DNA of 45,820 nucleotides from JBGPHT01 sp041484525 (GTDB taxonomy: Bacteria > Acidobacteriota > Terriglobia > Bryobacterales > Bryobacteraceae). The stretch lies in assembly GCA_041484525.1 (NCBI GenBank), contig JBGPHT010000054.1:1-45820 (forward strand). The letters are read 5' to 3'. Numbering within the stretch: the stretch's first letter is position 1; every line of letters begins with the position of its first letter. Both the position numbers and the translations under genes were made by a program. The notes under the pieces were generated by a model, which did not search any database, was not told the origin of the DNA, and saw nothing but the letters and a program-made list of their open reading frames with translations. Below are positions 33,645 through 42,627 of this stretch, in pieces.

Positions 33645-35393
33645 GAGTGCTTCGACTCCTGATGGCAACCGCGTTGTCTGCCGCTGCTCTTACGACCGTC
33701 CGCGCGGCTGACGACCAGCCCGTGGTGGACTGGATTGCCAGTCATGCGGTGCGTCTGGCAACGCCCGAAGCCGGTCACGGCTTCGACGACATGCGGCCTT
33801 TAAAGAAGGCGATCGGCAATGCACGCATCGTTTCGCTGGGAGAAGCCACACACGGCTCGCGCGAATTCTTCCAGCTTAAACATAGGATGCTGGAGTTCCT
33901 GGCGACCGAAATGGGGTTCACGATCTTTTCCATCGAGGCGAATATGCCGGAGGCTTATCGCCTGAACGACTTCGTCCTGACGGGAAAAGGCGACCCGTTG
34001 ACGCTGATCGAGGGCATGTATTTTTGGACCTGGAACACCAAGGAAGTTCTGGACATGGTCTTGTGGATGCGGGAGTTCAACAAGTCCGGCAAGGGCCATG
34101 TGGAATTCACCGGCTTCGACATGCAGACGCCTAATGTAGCAGCGCAGATTGTGCGCGATTTTGTCGCCAAGGCCGAACCCGAATATGTGCCCACGATCGA
34201 TCCGGCTTACGAGTTGGCGGTGGCGCCATCCCGGCCGACGATGTCGGGAGGGAATTTCGGTGTGGCGACGGGCACCTTTCCCGTCAAGGACGCGGCCGGC
34301 AAGAGCGCTCGCTTCAGCGGTTGGATCAAGACCGAAGACATCACCCGCGGTTTTGCCGGGCTGTGGTGGCGCGTGGACGGCAGTTCCGGAGTCCTGGCGT
34401 TTGACAACATGGCGAATCGGGCAATCACCGGGACAACCGACTGGACACGCTACACGATCGAGCTTCCCGCGGCGGCCGACGCCACCAACATCAATTTCGG
34501 AGCGATCCTGCCTGGCGACGGCACGGCATGGTTCGACGATCTCACTGTGGAGTTGGACGGAAAGCCTTACGTGAACACCGGCGCTTTCGATCTGGACTTC
34601 GAATCCCGATCGCCCGTCGGCTTCTATACCGGCGGTAACGGATATCGGGTGGCGTTGGACAGCGCCGTATTTCACAGCGGCAAGCAGAGCCTGCGCATGA
34701 CGTATACCGGAACGCCGCCGGCTGACCCGAAGGCGGTGGATCCCAAGCTGGCGGCCTCCACGTGGAAGGAGGTAGTGGCGCACCTGGAAGGCGCTCGCGA
34801 GGCATACCGCAAGAAGGACATCGGGGCTCGCGAGATCGAATGGGCCGTGCAGAACGCCCGCGTCGTCGTGCAGTGCATGCAGATGCGCAGCAACGAGGTA
34901 CCCGCGACCGCAGCATGGCCGAGAACGTCAAGTGGATTCTGGACAGTCACCCAACGCGAAGATCGTTCTGTGGGCGCACAACGCGCACGTCTCCACCGGC
35001 GGCATGGGCTCTACCGATTCGATGGGGGCATCGCTGCGCAAGATGTTCGGCAGCCAGATGGTAGTGTTTGGTTTCGCTTTCAACGAAGGCTCGTTTCAGG
35101 CGATCAGCCAGGGCCAGAGAATCCTGAAGGATTTTACGGTGCCTCCGGCTCCAGCGGGCAGCCTGGACGCGACGCTGTCGGCGGTGAAGATCCCGCTGTT
35201 CGCACTCGACCTGCGACAGGCTCCGCAAAGCGGTCCAGTGGCCGCGTGGCTGACCGAGGCTCACAAGACTCGAAGCATCGGCTCGATGTACCCCGAGGAC
35301 CAGCCGTTTGCATCGATGGCGGATCTGAAAGTTCCTCAGTGCTTCGATGTCGTGCTCTTCGTGGAGAAGCCGCCGGCAGCACGCAAGAACTGA
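33641..35393 (+). pseudogene. Erythromycin-esterase-like gene broken by two frameshifts
   Basis: The N-terminal part has a signal peptide (1-23) and the Ere motifs GEATHGSREF (E68, H71) and IEANMPEA (E99). The C-terminal part has WAHNAHVS and ends at 35393, but in another frame. Continuity is restored by one missing G near 34897-34898 (GAGGTACC) and one missing C near 34950-34952 (CACCCAACG). The stretch between reads MAENVKWILDSH in the third frame. Roughly 145 residues (about 200-345) form a carbohydrate-binding-like beta-sandwich (RFSGWIKTEDITRGFAGLWW, AWFDDLTVELDG) placed inside the esterase domain. The ribosome site is AGGAGA. It is either a recent pseudogene or has homopolymer sequencing errors. 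Confidence 0.85.
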
Positions 35394-35401
35394 GGAGTGC
35401 G

Positions 35402-35680
35402 TTAAGGAACGCTCTTCGAAGTAAGTTCCATCGTCTGGAGGATCGCCCGGAACCCGCTGTCGTTGCGGATGGAGTCGACCAAGGGTCAGGTGACAGAGTG
35501 CCGCCAGGGTCTTGGCCTCGCGCTCGAACCGGGTCAACGAGGACGGGTCATCCGCCAGGTTTTGGCGAAGCACCTTGACGGCAACGTCGCGATCCAACCG
35601 GGAATCGCGCGTCCCGGTAGACCTCGCCCATTCCGCCTGCTCCAAGAGTGTCGATGATTTGGTAGGGGGCCCAGGTGAGC
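35402..35680 (-). pseudogene. Relic of a Ser/Thr protein kinase (N-lobe plus C-terminal tail)
   Basis: On the minus strand one frame gives PYQIIDTLGAGGMGEVYR, the glycine-rich loop of a Hanks-type kinase. A second frame continues with RDSRLDRDVAVKVLRQNL and FEREAKTLAAL, carrying the VAVK lysine and the helix-C Glu. A frameshift lies near 35610. After 'LAAL' the catalytic core is missing; a third frame reads IRNDSGFRAILQTMEL to a stop at 35402, which resembles the last residues of acidobacterial kinases with repeat tails. The relic therefore looks like an internally deleted, frameshifted kinase. It differs from the intact kinase at 37537 and is not a recent copy of it. Confidence 0.65.
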
Positions 35681-35764
35681 GCCGGCCGCCAGCCGGATTT
35701 AGATGTTGGTGTATCAGCAACGGAGTATCGGAGTTGGAACTCTGCGCCAGTCTCGCTGGCTTTC

Positions 35765-35877
35765 GCTATGGCGCACGCATTCTTGCGTGCCGTCGGCACT
35801 CCTGCCGCGCAGCGCCTCCGCACCAACTGTGTCGAGACCCATCTCGACACGGCACGCAAGAGCGCGTGCGCCACAGC
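35765..35877. repeat. Composite REP-like inverted-repeat element
   Basis: Two 28-nt arms (35765-35792 and 35850-35877) form an inverted repeat with three mismatches around 57 nt. Inside are two small hairpins: CGGCA/TGCCG (35794-35807) and TGTCGAGA/TCTCGACA with a 4-nt loop (35830-35849). It begins 2 bp past the stop of the 35880-36875 gene and ends about 85 bp from the kinase relic. It could form a multi-branched structure that stops transcription or protects the mRNA end. Confidence 0.6.
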
Positions 35878-35879
35878 CG

Positions 35880-36875
35880 CTACTGGATCACGCGGAAATC
35901 CCAAGCCAGGAAGCCGGCCACGGGAGCGCCCGGAGCCTGTGCCTGCTGGGGAGGCATCGACGAGCCTTTCCCCATGCCACCGAAGAGACCGCCTCTCTTC
36001 GGCTGCTGCTGCGGGGGAGGTGTCGTTCCCGCGCCGCCGCCCATCAGGCCGGCCATTCCCGCCATCCCCGGCATGCCGGCCATCATCGCGTTATCCGGCG
36101 TGGGGGCCGCCTCGGGCACGGAGACGGGCCGCAGCGCGACGTTCTGCGTAGCAACGCCCTTGGCCGACTTACCGCGCAGCACCAACGCATATTCGCCCTG
36201 TTCGAGCGGCTCCCGAGTCGTCACGCGGAAAATGTTTCCCGGCTGCCGTTCGACGTCGATCGGCACCACTCGCTCCACCACTTCGGACTCCTGCCGCTCT
36301 GAGGTCGGTTTAAGATCGAAGCGTCCCTTTTTCGATTCCTTGATCACGATCTTGCGCGACGCCATCACCCGCATGTTGTCCTGCGGCCGTGTCTCCAGGT
36401 GCAGCAGTACCGGCTCCAGGCCGTCCACCGAGAAATCGGCCGAGGGACGGTACATATCGATCGGGATGAGCAGTTCCACCTTGTCAGGCTTGAGAGTGGT
36501 CTTCGCCGTCAGGCCGGGCAGCGTGTCGTATTCGAAGCCTTTGACATCGTTGCCATGGCTCGACAGCAGGCCCTTGCCGATATTGGCAAACTGCTTGAAC
36601 GCATCGTTCATATAAGGGTTCCACGCCCCCATCTGCGATGCCATCCCCATGGTGAGGAGGTTCAGCCCTACCTGCGTAATCAGCGTGGTGGCGATGGCGA
36701 CCCTGGGATCTTCGGCGTCGCTTTTGACGAACATGACCTTTTGCGGAAGATCGGCCAGCGGGTTCGCTGCCGCGCCCTGACGGATCAGCGGACGGTCGGC
36801 CGCCGGCGCCTGCGGATAACAGGGAATCGCCAGGACCGATGCCAGACAAAGGAGTGAAAGACCGGTTCGCGTCAT
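35880..36875 (-). CDS. Secreted protein of unknown function with Gly/Met/Pro-rich tail
   Basis: The 331-residue protein has a signal peptide (about 1-22). A mixed domain (about 45-245) follows, with strand-rich sections (KVELLIPIDMYRPSADFSVD, ERVVPIDVERQPGNIFRVTT). A low-complexity Gly/Met/Pro/Gln stretch (about 255-315) and the conserved-looking end LAWDFRVIQ close it. I do not recognise the family; the region EQGEYALVLRGK suggests an immunoglobulin-like fold. It is preceded by GAGGGA and is divergent from the ECF sigma gene. Confidence 0.75.
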   Translation of the reverse strand: MTRTGLSLLCLASVLAIPCYPQAPAADRPLIRQGAAANPLADLPQKVMFVKSDAEDPRVAIATTLITQVGLNLLTMGMASQMGAWNPYMNDAFKQFANIGKGLLSSHGNDVKGFEYDTLPGLTAKTTLKPDKVELLIPIDMYRPSADFSVDGLEPVLLHLETRPQDNMRVMASRKIVIKESKKGRFDLKPTSERQESEVVERVVPIDVERQPGNIFRVTTREPLEQGEYALVLRGKSAKGVATQNVALRPVSVPEAAPTPDNAMMAGMPGMAGMAGLMGGGAGTTPPPQQQPKRGGLFGGMGKGSSMPPQQAQAPGAPVAGFLAWDFRVIQ

Positions 36876-36991
36876 GTTTCTGTTCCCTCACCCCATAGAC
36901 CGAGAAACCGGGGAAGAATGGCTCATTGTATTTTTACGCACATTGTGCCCACGTACGTTCTTGGACATACTAGTGTGGAGGCGCAGGGAAC

Positions 36992-37540
36992 ATGGAGGTT
37001 ACCCGACTGCTGGCCGAGTGGAACCACGGCGACCGTGCCGCGCTCGACAAGCTTGTCCCGCTGGTCTACGACGAATTGCGCCATATCGCCAGCCATCAAT
37101 TGGCGAGCCGGAGCGGACCGCACACCCTGCAAAGCACCGCCCTGGTGCACGAGGCCTACATGCGGCTGGCCGCGAAACCGGCGGTCGCGTGGCAGGACCG
37201 GACTCACTTCTTTGCCGTGGCGGCGCGCATCATCCGATGTATCCTGGTGGATCACGCGCGGGCGCGGCTGACGGCCAAGCGCGGCGGCGACCCCATCACT
37301 CTCGACATGGACATCGCGGCGCCCGAACACGGGCCGGGGGAAGTGGATCTGCTGGCACTCGATGAAGCCCTGGAACGGCTGGCGCAGTTGGACCAGCAGC
37401 AGGCCAGCATCGTGGAATTGCGATTCTTCTCGGGCCTGTCGATCGAAGAGACGTCCGGCGTGCTGGGAATCTCACCGGCCACTGTGAAGCGCGATTGGAC
37501 GATGGCGCGCACCTGGATCTTCAAGGAGTTGGCGGGATGA
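36992..37540 (+). CDS. ECF-family RNA polymerase sigma factor
   Basis: The 182-residue protein is a sigma-70 family ECF factor of the type common in Acidobacteriota and Planctomycetes. Region 2 spans about 5-95 (YDELRHIASHQLAS, ALVHEAYMRL, FFAVAARIIRCILVDHAR) and region 4 about 125-175 (QQASIVELRFFSGLSIEETS, GISPATVKRDWTMARTWI). No anti-sigma factor is present. The stop overlaps the ATG of the downstream Ser/Thr kinase (ATGA), which suggests control by phosphorylation. A GGAGG lies 17 nt and an AGGGA 5 nt before the start. Confidence 0.95.
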   Translation: MEVTRLLAEWNHGDRAALDKLVPLVYDELRHIASHQLASRSGPHTLQSTALVHEAYMRLAAKPAVAWQDRTHFFAVAARIIRCILVDHARARLTAKRGGDPITLDMDIAAPEHGPGEVDLLALDEALERLAQLDQQQASIVELRFFSGLSIEETSGVLGISPATVKRDWTMARTWIFKELAG

Positions 37541-40110
37541 CGCGGGAGTCCTGGCAGCAGGTCAAGGAACTCTTCGACCAGGCTCTGCCGCTCGGCCCCG
37601 AGGAGCGGCGCGTGTTGCTCGACGCCCACTGCAACGGGGCGGGTGAGGTCCGCCAGGAAGTGGAAGCGCTGCTCGCCACGCCCGAGCCCGGCGAAGATTT
37701 CCTGGAACGCCCGGCGATGGCGGGTGCAGTCGAGGCCCTCGAAGAGAAGCTGATGGACGCGCTGGCAGGCCAGCGGCTGGGGCCCTTCGAGGTGGGGCGG
37801 CGCATCGGGACGGGAGGCACCAGCACGGTTTACGAGGCCTGGCGGCGTGACGGCCACTACGAGCAGCGGGTGGCGATCAAAGTGGTGCGGCCGGGGATGG
37901 ATAGCGGTTTCATCCTGCTGCGGTTGCAGGCGGAACGCCAGATTCTGGCCGGGCTGAGCCATCCGAACATTGCCCGCATTCTGGATGGCGGCGCGACACC
38001 GTCGGGCGCTCCTTATATGGTGATGGAGTTCATCGATGGTCTTCCCATCACCGAGTACTGCGACCGGAACGTGCCGGGCATTCGCGAACGGCTCGAGATG
38101 TTCGAGCAGGTGTGCGCCGCTGTGCAACACGCCCACAGCCACCTGGTGGTGCATCGCGACATCAAGCCGGGCAACGTGGTGGTGACGGCGGATGGGGTTC
38201 CGAAGCTGCTGGATTTCGGGATCGCCAAGCTGTTGGATCAGGGCAGGGGAGGCCGGCAGGAAACGCTCCCGACCGCCCGCATGCTGACTCCCGAGTACGC
38301 CAGCCCTGAGCAGGTGTTGGGCGAGCCGATCACGACCGCGACCGATGTCTACTCGCTGGGCGTGCTGCTGTATGAGCTGCTGACCGGGCGGAGACCGTAC
38401 GGGACCGCGACCGATTCGCCGCTCGAGATGGCGAAGGCGGTATGCGAGACCCAACCCGAGAGGCCGAGCACGGCCGTGACCCGGCCGGAGACGACAGCGG
38501 CCATCCAGGCCTCAGCGGCGGCGCTCACCGCTGCGCCGCAGAAACTACGCCGAGTGCTGGCGGGCGACCTGGACAACATCGTCCTGAAGGCGCTGCGTAA
38601 GGAACCGGAACGGCGCTACGCTTCCGTGGAGCAATTCGCCAGCGACATCCGGCGGTACCTGGAAGGGAGGCCGGTGCTGGCCCGCAAGGACACGCTGGGC
38701 TACCGCACGACGAAGTTCGTCCGCAGAAACGTGGCCGCGTGCGTGGCGGTGGTGTTGCTGGTGCTGGCGATCGCGGCCGGCGCCGGCGCCACCTTCTGGC
38801 AGGCCCGCGTGGCGAATCGGGAGAGGGCGCGCGCCGAGCGGCGGTTCAACGAAGTACGCGTGCTGGGGCGCTCCACGCTGTTCGAACTGGAGGCCGCCAT
38901 CCGCAAGCTACCGGGTTCCTTGCCGGTGCGCGCCCTGCTGGTGGAGCGTGCGGTGCAACTGCTGGACGGACTCTCGAAGGACACCGGCAACGACGAGATC
39001 CTCAAGCTGGAACTGGCGAACGGGTACCGCCGGCTGGCGAGGATACAGGGTAATGCCATGGTGGCCAATCTGGGCAACCGGATGGCGGCGGCCGACAGTT
39101 CCCGCAAGGCGATAGCTCTCGCCGAGTCGGTGGTGGCCGCGCGGCCCCGCGATCCGGAGGCCCGCTCGGAGCTGGCGAGCGCCTATTTTGACCTCGCGCT
39201 GGCGCTGTCGGCCCAGCGCGACCGCGAGGCCCGCACGGAGCTTCTCAAAAAGTCTATCCAGATCGCGGAGGCACTGGTCGCCGAGTACCCGGATAACCCC
39301 GTTTATGCGATGAATCTGGTGGCCTCTTATCAACAGCGAGGCACGGTTCTGGGCCCGGATCAAATGGACCTGGGAGCGGCCCTGCTCGACCAGCGGCGCG
39401 CGCTGGCGCTGGCGCAGAAGGTAATCGATGCCGGGCATGTCGAGCGCGAGCGGTTGAGCTCCCTATCCTCCTGCCATAAGAGAGTGGGTGCGGTTCTGAT
39501 CAAGATGGACCGGCTTCCCGAAGCTCTGAACGAGTATCACGCGGCCCTGGCGTTGGATGAACGAATTCTGGCGATGGACCCGCAAGATCCGGCAGCGCGT
39601 TACGACATCACCTTGACGCGGAGTGATATCGGTTTCATCTACGGGCGCCAGGGCGACATCGCGAAGGCGCTCGAATCCTACCGGCAGGTGCTGGCTGCTC
39701 GCGAAGCTTTGCTGCAGCAGGATCCGCAGAACGCCAGGGTACGGCAAGGCGTTTCGAGCACGTGCAAGTACCTGTCCGGGATCGCGTGGCAGCAAGGCAA
39801 CTGGAAAGGCACCGTTACCTACGAGCGCCGAAGTGTCGCTGAGCTGACGGTGCTGGTGAAGACCGACCCTTCGAACACGGACTACCAGACCGACCTGGCG
39901 CAGCAGCACCTGGGCCTCGGCAAGGGCTATGCGATGGGCGCGAAAACACAGGGCGCGCCGATGTGGCGTCAAGCGGCCGACAGCTTTCGAACCTCTCTGG
40001 AACTCTTCGATCGGTTGAAGAGCCGGAACGTGACGATCAACGCCGAGTCGCGAGAAGACGCCGCGAAGAGCTTGGCCGAAGCGGAAGCGAAGCTGAAAAC
40101 GGTACACTGA
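37537..40110 (+). CDS. Membrane Ser/Thr protein kinase with TPR-like extracytoplasmic tail
   Basis: The 857-residue protein is an intact Hanks-type kinase. It has a short N-terminal helical part (1-80), a glycine loop (GTGGTSTVYE, 91-100), Lys115, HRDIKPGN (206-213), DFG (226-228) and SPEQ. A single membrane helix (about 399-420) and a long tail of TPR-like repeats follow (for example LPEALNEYHAALALDE and DIAKALESYRQVLAAREALL). The start is the ATG overlapping the sigma factor stop; an upstream in-frame extension lies inside the sigma gene and is rejected. It probably senses a signal outside and phosphorylates the paired sigma factor or its regulators. Confidence 0.94.
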   Translation: MTRESWQQVKELFDQALPLGPEERRVLLDAHCNGAGEVRQEVEALLATPEPGEDFLERPAMAGAVEALEEKLMDALAGQRLGPFEVGRRIGTGGTSTVYEAWRRDGHYEQRVAIKVVRPGMDSGFILLRLQAERQILAGLSHPNIARILDGGATPSGAPYMVMEFIDGLPITEYCDRNVPGIRERLEMFEQVCAAVQHAHSHLVVHRDIKPGNVVVTADGVPKLLDFGIAKLLDQGRGGRQETLPTARMLTPEYASPEQVLGEPITTATDVYSLGVLLYELLTGRRPYGTATDSPLEMAKAVCETQPERPSTAVTRPETTAAIQASAAALTAAPQKLRRVLAGDLDNIVLKALRKEPERRYASVEQFASDIRRYLEGRPVLARKDTLGYRTTKFVRRNVAACVAVVLLVLAIAAGAGATFWQARVANRERARAERRFNEVRVLGRSTLFELEAAIRKLPGSLPVRALLVERAVQLLDGLSKDTGNDEILKLELANGYRRLARIQGNAMVANLGNRMAAADSSRKAIALAESVVAARPRDPEARSELASAYFDLALALSAQRDREARTELLKKSIQIAEALVAEYPDNPVYAMNLVASYQQRGTVLGPDQMDLGAALLDQRRALALAQKVIDAGHVERERLSSLSSCHKRVGAVLIKMDRLPEALNEYHAALALDERILAMDPQDPAARYDITLTRSDIGFIYGRQGDIAKALESYRQVLAAREALLQQDPQNARVRQGVSSTCKYLSGIAWQQGNWKGTVTYERRSVAELTVLVKTDPSNTDYQTDLAQQHLGLGKGYAMGAKTQGAPMWRQAADSFRTSLELFDRLKSRNVTINAESREDAAKSLAEAEAKLKTVH

Positions 40111-40124
40111 TTAATTCGTGAAAA

Positions 40125-40141
40125 GGGGGCTACTGGCCCCC
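40125..40141 (+). terminator. GC hairpin between kinase and hydrolase genes
   Basis: GGGGGC and GCCCCC (6-bp stem, 5-nt loop TACTG) follow an A-run after the kinase stop. There is no T-tract after it, so it may be a weak terminator or a mRNA-stabilising hairpin just before the ribosome site of the next gene. Confidence 0.35.
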
Positions 40142-40163
40142 GCCCCCCTCTTGGAGTTGGCCA

Positions 40164-42128
40164 ATGACTGCGAAACGATTCGTGAACGCGTGCCTGCTGT
40201 TTCTGGGCGCTGTCCTTCTCACTCTGTTTTTCAGTGCCACAGCGCAGCAGCGTCCCGCGCCCGATCCGGAACTCGTCAAGAAGCGCAACTCGACCGAGCA
40301 GGAACTCCAGTCGATCGCCATTATCGAGCGCAAAGTCATGGTGCCGATGCGAGATGGCAAGCACATGGCTACCGATATCTACCGGCCGAGGGATACGTCC
40401 AAGAAGTACCCGATCGTCTTCGTGCGTACTCCGTACAACTTCAACTTCTGGGATGTGCGCACCGGCGCGCCGCGAGACATGGCTGCCGAATTGACGGCTG
40501 TCAAGCGCGGTTATGCGTTTGTCGAAATGAACGAGCGCGGCCATTTTTTCTCCGAAGGCAGCTACGACATTCTGGGTCCTCCGCTCACCGATGGCACCGA
40601 TGCCATCTCGTGGATGTCGTCGCAGCCGTGGTCGAATGGCAAGGTGGGAACCATCGGGTGCTCGTCGACGGCCGAATGGCAACTGGGCGTGGCGGCGCAG
40701 GGGAATCCGGCGTTCGCGGCGATGATCCCGCAGGGATTCGGCGCCGGCGTAGGGCGCGTGGGACCTTATTATGAGCAGGGAAACTGGTATCGCGGCGGCG
40801 CCGTCCAGATGCTCTTCATCGCGTGGCTGTACGGGGAGCAGAACCAGGTGCGGCCCATGTTTCCGCCCAACACCTCGCAGGAAGATTTGATCCGCGCGTC
40901 GAAATTGTACGACCTGGCGCCGCAGATGCCGCCCGTCGATTGGTCCAAGGCGCTCACGTATCTGCCCGAGATGGACATCATGAAAGCGGTGGGCGGGCCG
41001 AAGGGAATCTTTGCCGACCGCATGGAGATTTCAACCGGCGGCGCCATGATCAAGCGGCCTCCCAACGACCCGGCGTGGTATCGCGGCGGGCTGTGGCACG
41101 ACGACATGACGGTCGACGTTCCCGGGTTCTGGTTCATGTCGTGGTACGACGTGTCGGTGGGCCCGAACCTCGCCGCGTACAATCATGTGCGCAAGACGGC
41201 GCGCCCGGAGATCGCGAAACAGCAATACGCCGTGATTGCGCCCACGCTCCACTGCGGCTACAAGCGCGCCACCGAGAACACCATCGTCGGCGAGCGCAGC
41301 ATGGGCGACGCCCGCCTCGATTACGACGAGCTCACGTACGGGTGGTTCGACCACTTCCTGAAGGGCGAAGACAACCACGTACTCGAGACCATGCCCAAGG
41401 TCCGTTACTTCACCATGGGGATGAATAAGTGGCAGTCGGCGGAGACGTGGCCGCCCGCGGGTGCGCAGCCGATGACCTTCTACCTGGGTAGCGGCGGAAA
41501 GGCAAACACCCTGAACGGCGACGGAGCGCTGGCCGCTGCCGCTCCCGGCGCCGACACTCCAGATGCCTTCATTTATGACCCCATGAATCCGGTATCGTCC
41601 TACGGCGGCAATGTCTGCTGCACCGGAAACGCCGTCACCGGCGGTGCGTTCGATCAGCGAAAGATGGAGGAGCGCCCCGACATTCTGGTATACACTTCCG
41701 AGCCCTTGAAAGAAGGCGTGGAAGCCAGCGGTCCCATCGATGTCACGCTCTTCGTATCGTCCGACGCCAAGGACACCGACTTCACCGTCAAGGTGATCGA
41801 CGTCTATCCCGATGGCACGGCCTACAACCTGGACGAGACCATTCAACGTCTGCGCTATCGCGAGGGATATGACAAGCCTCCGGTTTGGATGGAAGCGGGC
41901 AAGGTGTACAAAGTAGCGCTGCAGCCGATGACGACCAGCAACTACTTTACGGCCGGGCATCGCATCCGCCTTGAAGTGTCGAGCAGCAATTTCCCGCGCT
42001 TCGACCGCAACCTGAACACCGGCGGCAATAACTACGACGAAGCGAAGGGCGTGGTAGCGCACAATTCCGTCCATCACTCGCGGCAGTATGCGTCGCAGAT
42101 CACGCTCACCGTGGTCAAGCGGCCCTAA
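40164..42128 (+). CDS. Secreted CocE/NonD family serine hydrolase
   Basis: The 654-residue protein has a signal peptide (about 1-28) and the CocE/X-Pro dipeptidyl-peptidase fold. It shows VMVPMRDGKHMATDIYRP, NERGHFFSEGSYD, the nucleophile in TIGCSSTAEW (S167 in G-C-S-S), Asp in WYDVSVGPN and His in APTLHCGYK. A C-terminal jelly-roll follows (about 440-654, SGPIDVTLFVSSDAKDTDF). Members cleave esters or acyl amides, including antibiotics. The substrate is not clear. GGAG precedes the ATG. Confidence 0.92.
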   Translation: MTAKRFVNACLLFLGAVLLTLFFSATAQQRPAPDPELVKKRNSTEQELQSIAIIERKVMVPMRDGKHMATDIYRPRDTSKKYPIVFVRTPYNFNFWDVRTGAPRDMAAELTAVKRGYAFVEMNERGHFFSEGSYDILGPPLTDGTDAISWMSSQPWSNGKVGTIGCSSTAEWQLGVAAQGNPAFAAMIPQGFGAGVGRVGPYYEQGNWYRGGAVQMLFIAWLYGEQNQVRPMFPPNTSQEDLIRASKLYDLAPQMPPVDWSKALTYLPEMDIMKAVGGPKGIFADRMEISTGGAMIKRPPNDPAWYRGGLWHDDMTVDVPGFWFMSWYDVSVGPNLAAYNHVRKTARPEIAKQQYAVIAPTLHCGYKRATENTIVGERSMGDARLDYDELTYGWFDHFLKGEDNHVLETMPKVRYFTMGMNKWQSAETWPPAGAQPMTFYLGSGGKANTLNGDGALAAAAPGADTPDAFIYDPMNPVSSYGGNVCCTGNAVTGGAFDQRKMEERPDILVYTSEPLKEGVEASGPIDVTLFVSSDAKDTDFTVKVIDVYPDGTAYNLDETIQRLRYREGYDKPPVWMEAGKVYKVALQPMTTSNYFTAGHRIRLEVSSSNFPRFDRNLNTGGNNYDEAKGVVAHNSVHHSRQYASQITLTVVKRP

Positions 42129-42145
42129 ACTTGGAAAGAGGACAC

Positions 42146-42571
42146 ATGAAACGTACAGCTAACGCAGTCTGGCACGGCGACTTGAAGTCCGGCAGCGGCA
42201 CGGTGTCGACCGCCAGCGGTGTTCTTTCGAACTCCGCCTACTCGTTCCACACGCGCTTTGAAGACGGCAAGGGAACTAATCCGGAAGAGCTGCTGGCCGC
42301 GGCGCACGCCGGCTGCTTCTCGATGGCGCTATCGGCGCAACTGGCGGGCGCCAACCTCACCGCCGAGAGCATCGAGACGACATGTAGTATTTCGCTCGAA
42401 AAGCAACCCGACGGCTGGGCCGTGACAGAGAGCCATCTCGACCTCAAGGCGCGCGTTCCGGGCGCCAGCGTGGAGGCGTTCGACAAGGCGGTTCAGGCGG
42501 CCAAGTCCGGCTGCCCGGTGTCGAAGCTGTACAAGGCGAATACCACGCTGACCTCGAAGTTGGAAAGCTGA
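42146..42571 (+). CDS. OsmC-family hydroperoxide reductase
   Basis: The 141-residue cytoplasmic protein is of the OsmC type. It has NPEELLAAAHAGCFSMAL with the reactive C57 and KSGCPVSK with the resolving C123, the two cysteines used to reduce organic hydroperoxides. The ATG at 42146 follows GAGGA; the preceding codons in frame (MERGH) include that ribosome site and are not coding. It lies 17 bp after the CocE-like gene and before the ferredoxin-STAS-reductase cluster. Confidence 0.94.
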   Translation: MKRTANAVWHGDLKSGSGTVSTASGVLSNSAYSFHTRFEDGKGTNPEELLAAAHAGCFSMALSAQLAGANLTAESIETTCSISLEKQPDGWAVTESHLDLKARVPGASVEAFDKAVQAAKSGCPVSKLYKANTTLTSKLES

Positions 42572-42610
42572 GCGAACCGGCCGAGATGCCCGGGCGCAAA
42601 TAGCTGCGTC

Positions 42611-42627
42611 TGTTATAATCCGTTTCA
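42611..42627 (+). promoter_or_regulatory. Extended -10 promoter of the ferredoxin-STAS-reductase cluster
   Basis: TGTTATAAT (42611-42619) is an extended -10 element (TG-n-TATAAT). The ATG at 42627 lies 8 nt past it and there is no Shine-Dalgarno sequence, so the mRNA should be leaderless. No -35 is evident, as is usual for extended -10 promoters. Confidence 0.6.

Noticed and set aside
33641..35578. A single intact 645-residue esterase-like protein
   Set aside because: After about residue 425 this frame leaves the esterase sequence; the conserved WAHNAHVS and C-terminus lie in another frame ending at 35393.
37495..37536. 14-codon upstream extension of the Ser/Thr kinase
   Set aside because: It lies inside the sigma factor gene, and the ATG at 37537 overlaps its stop in the usual ATGA way.
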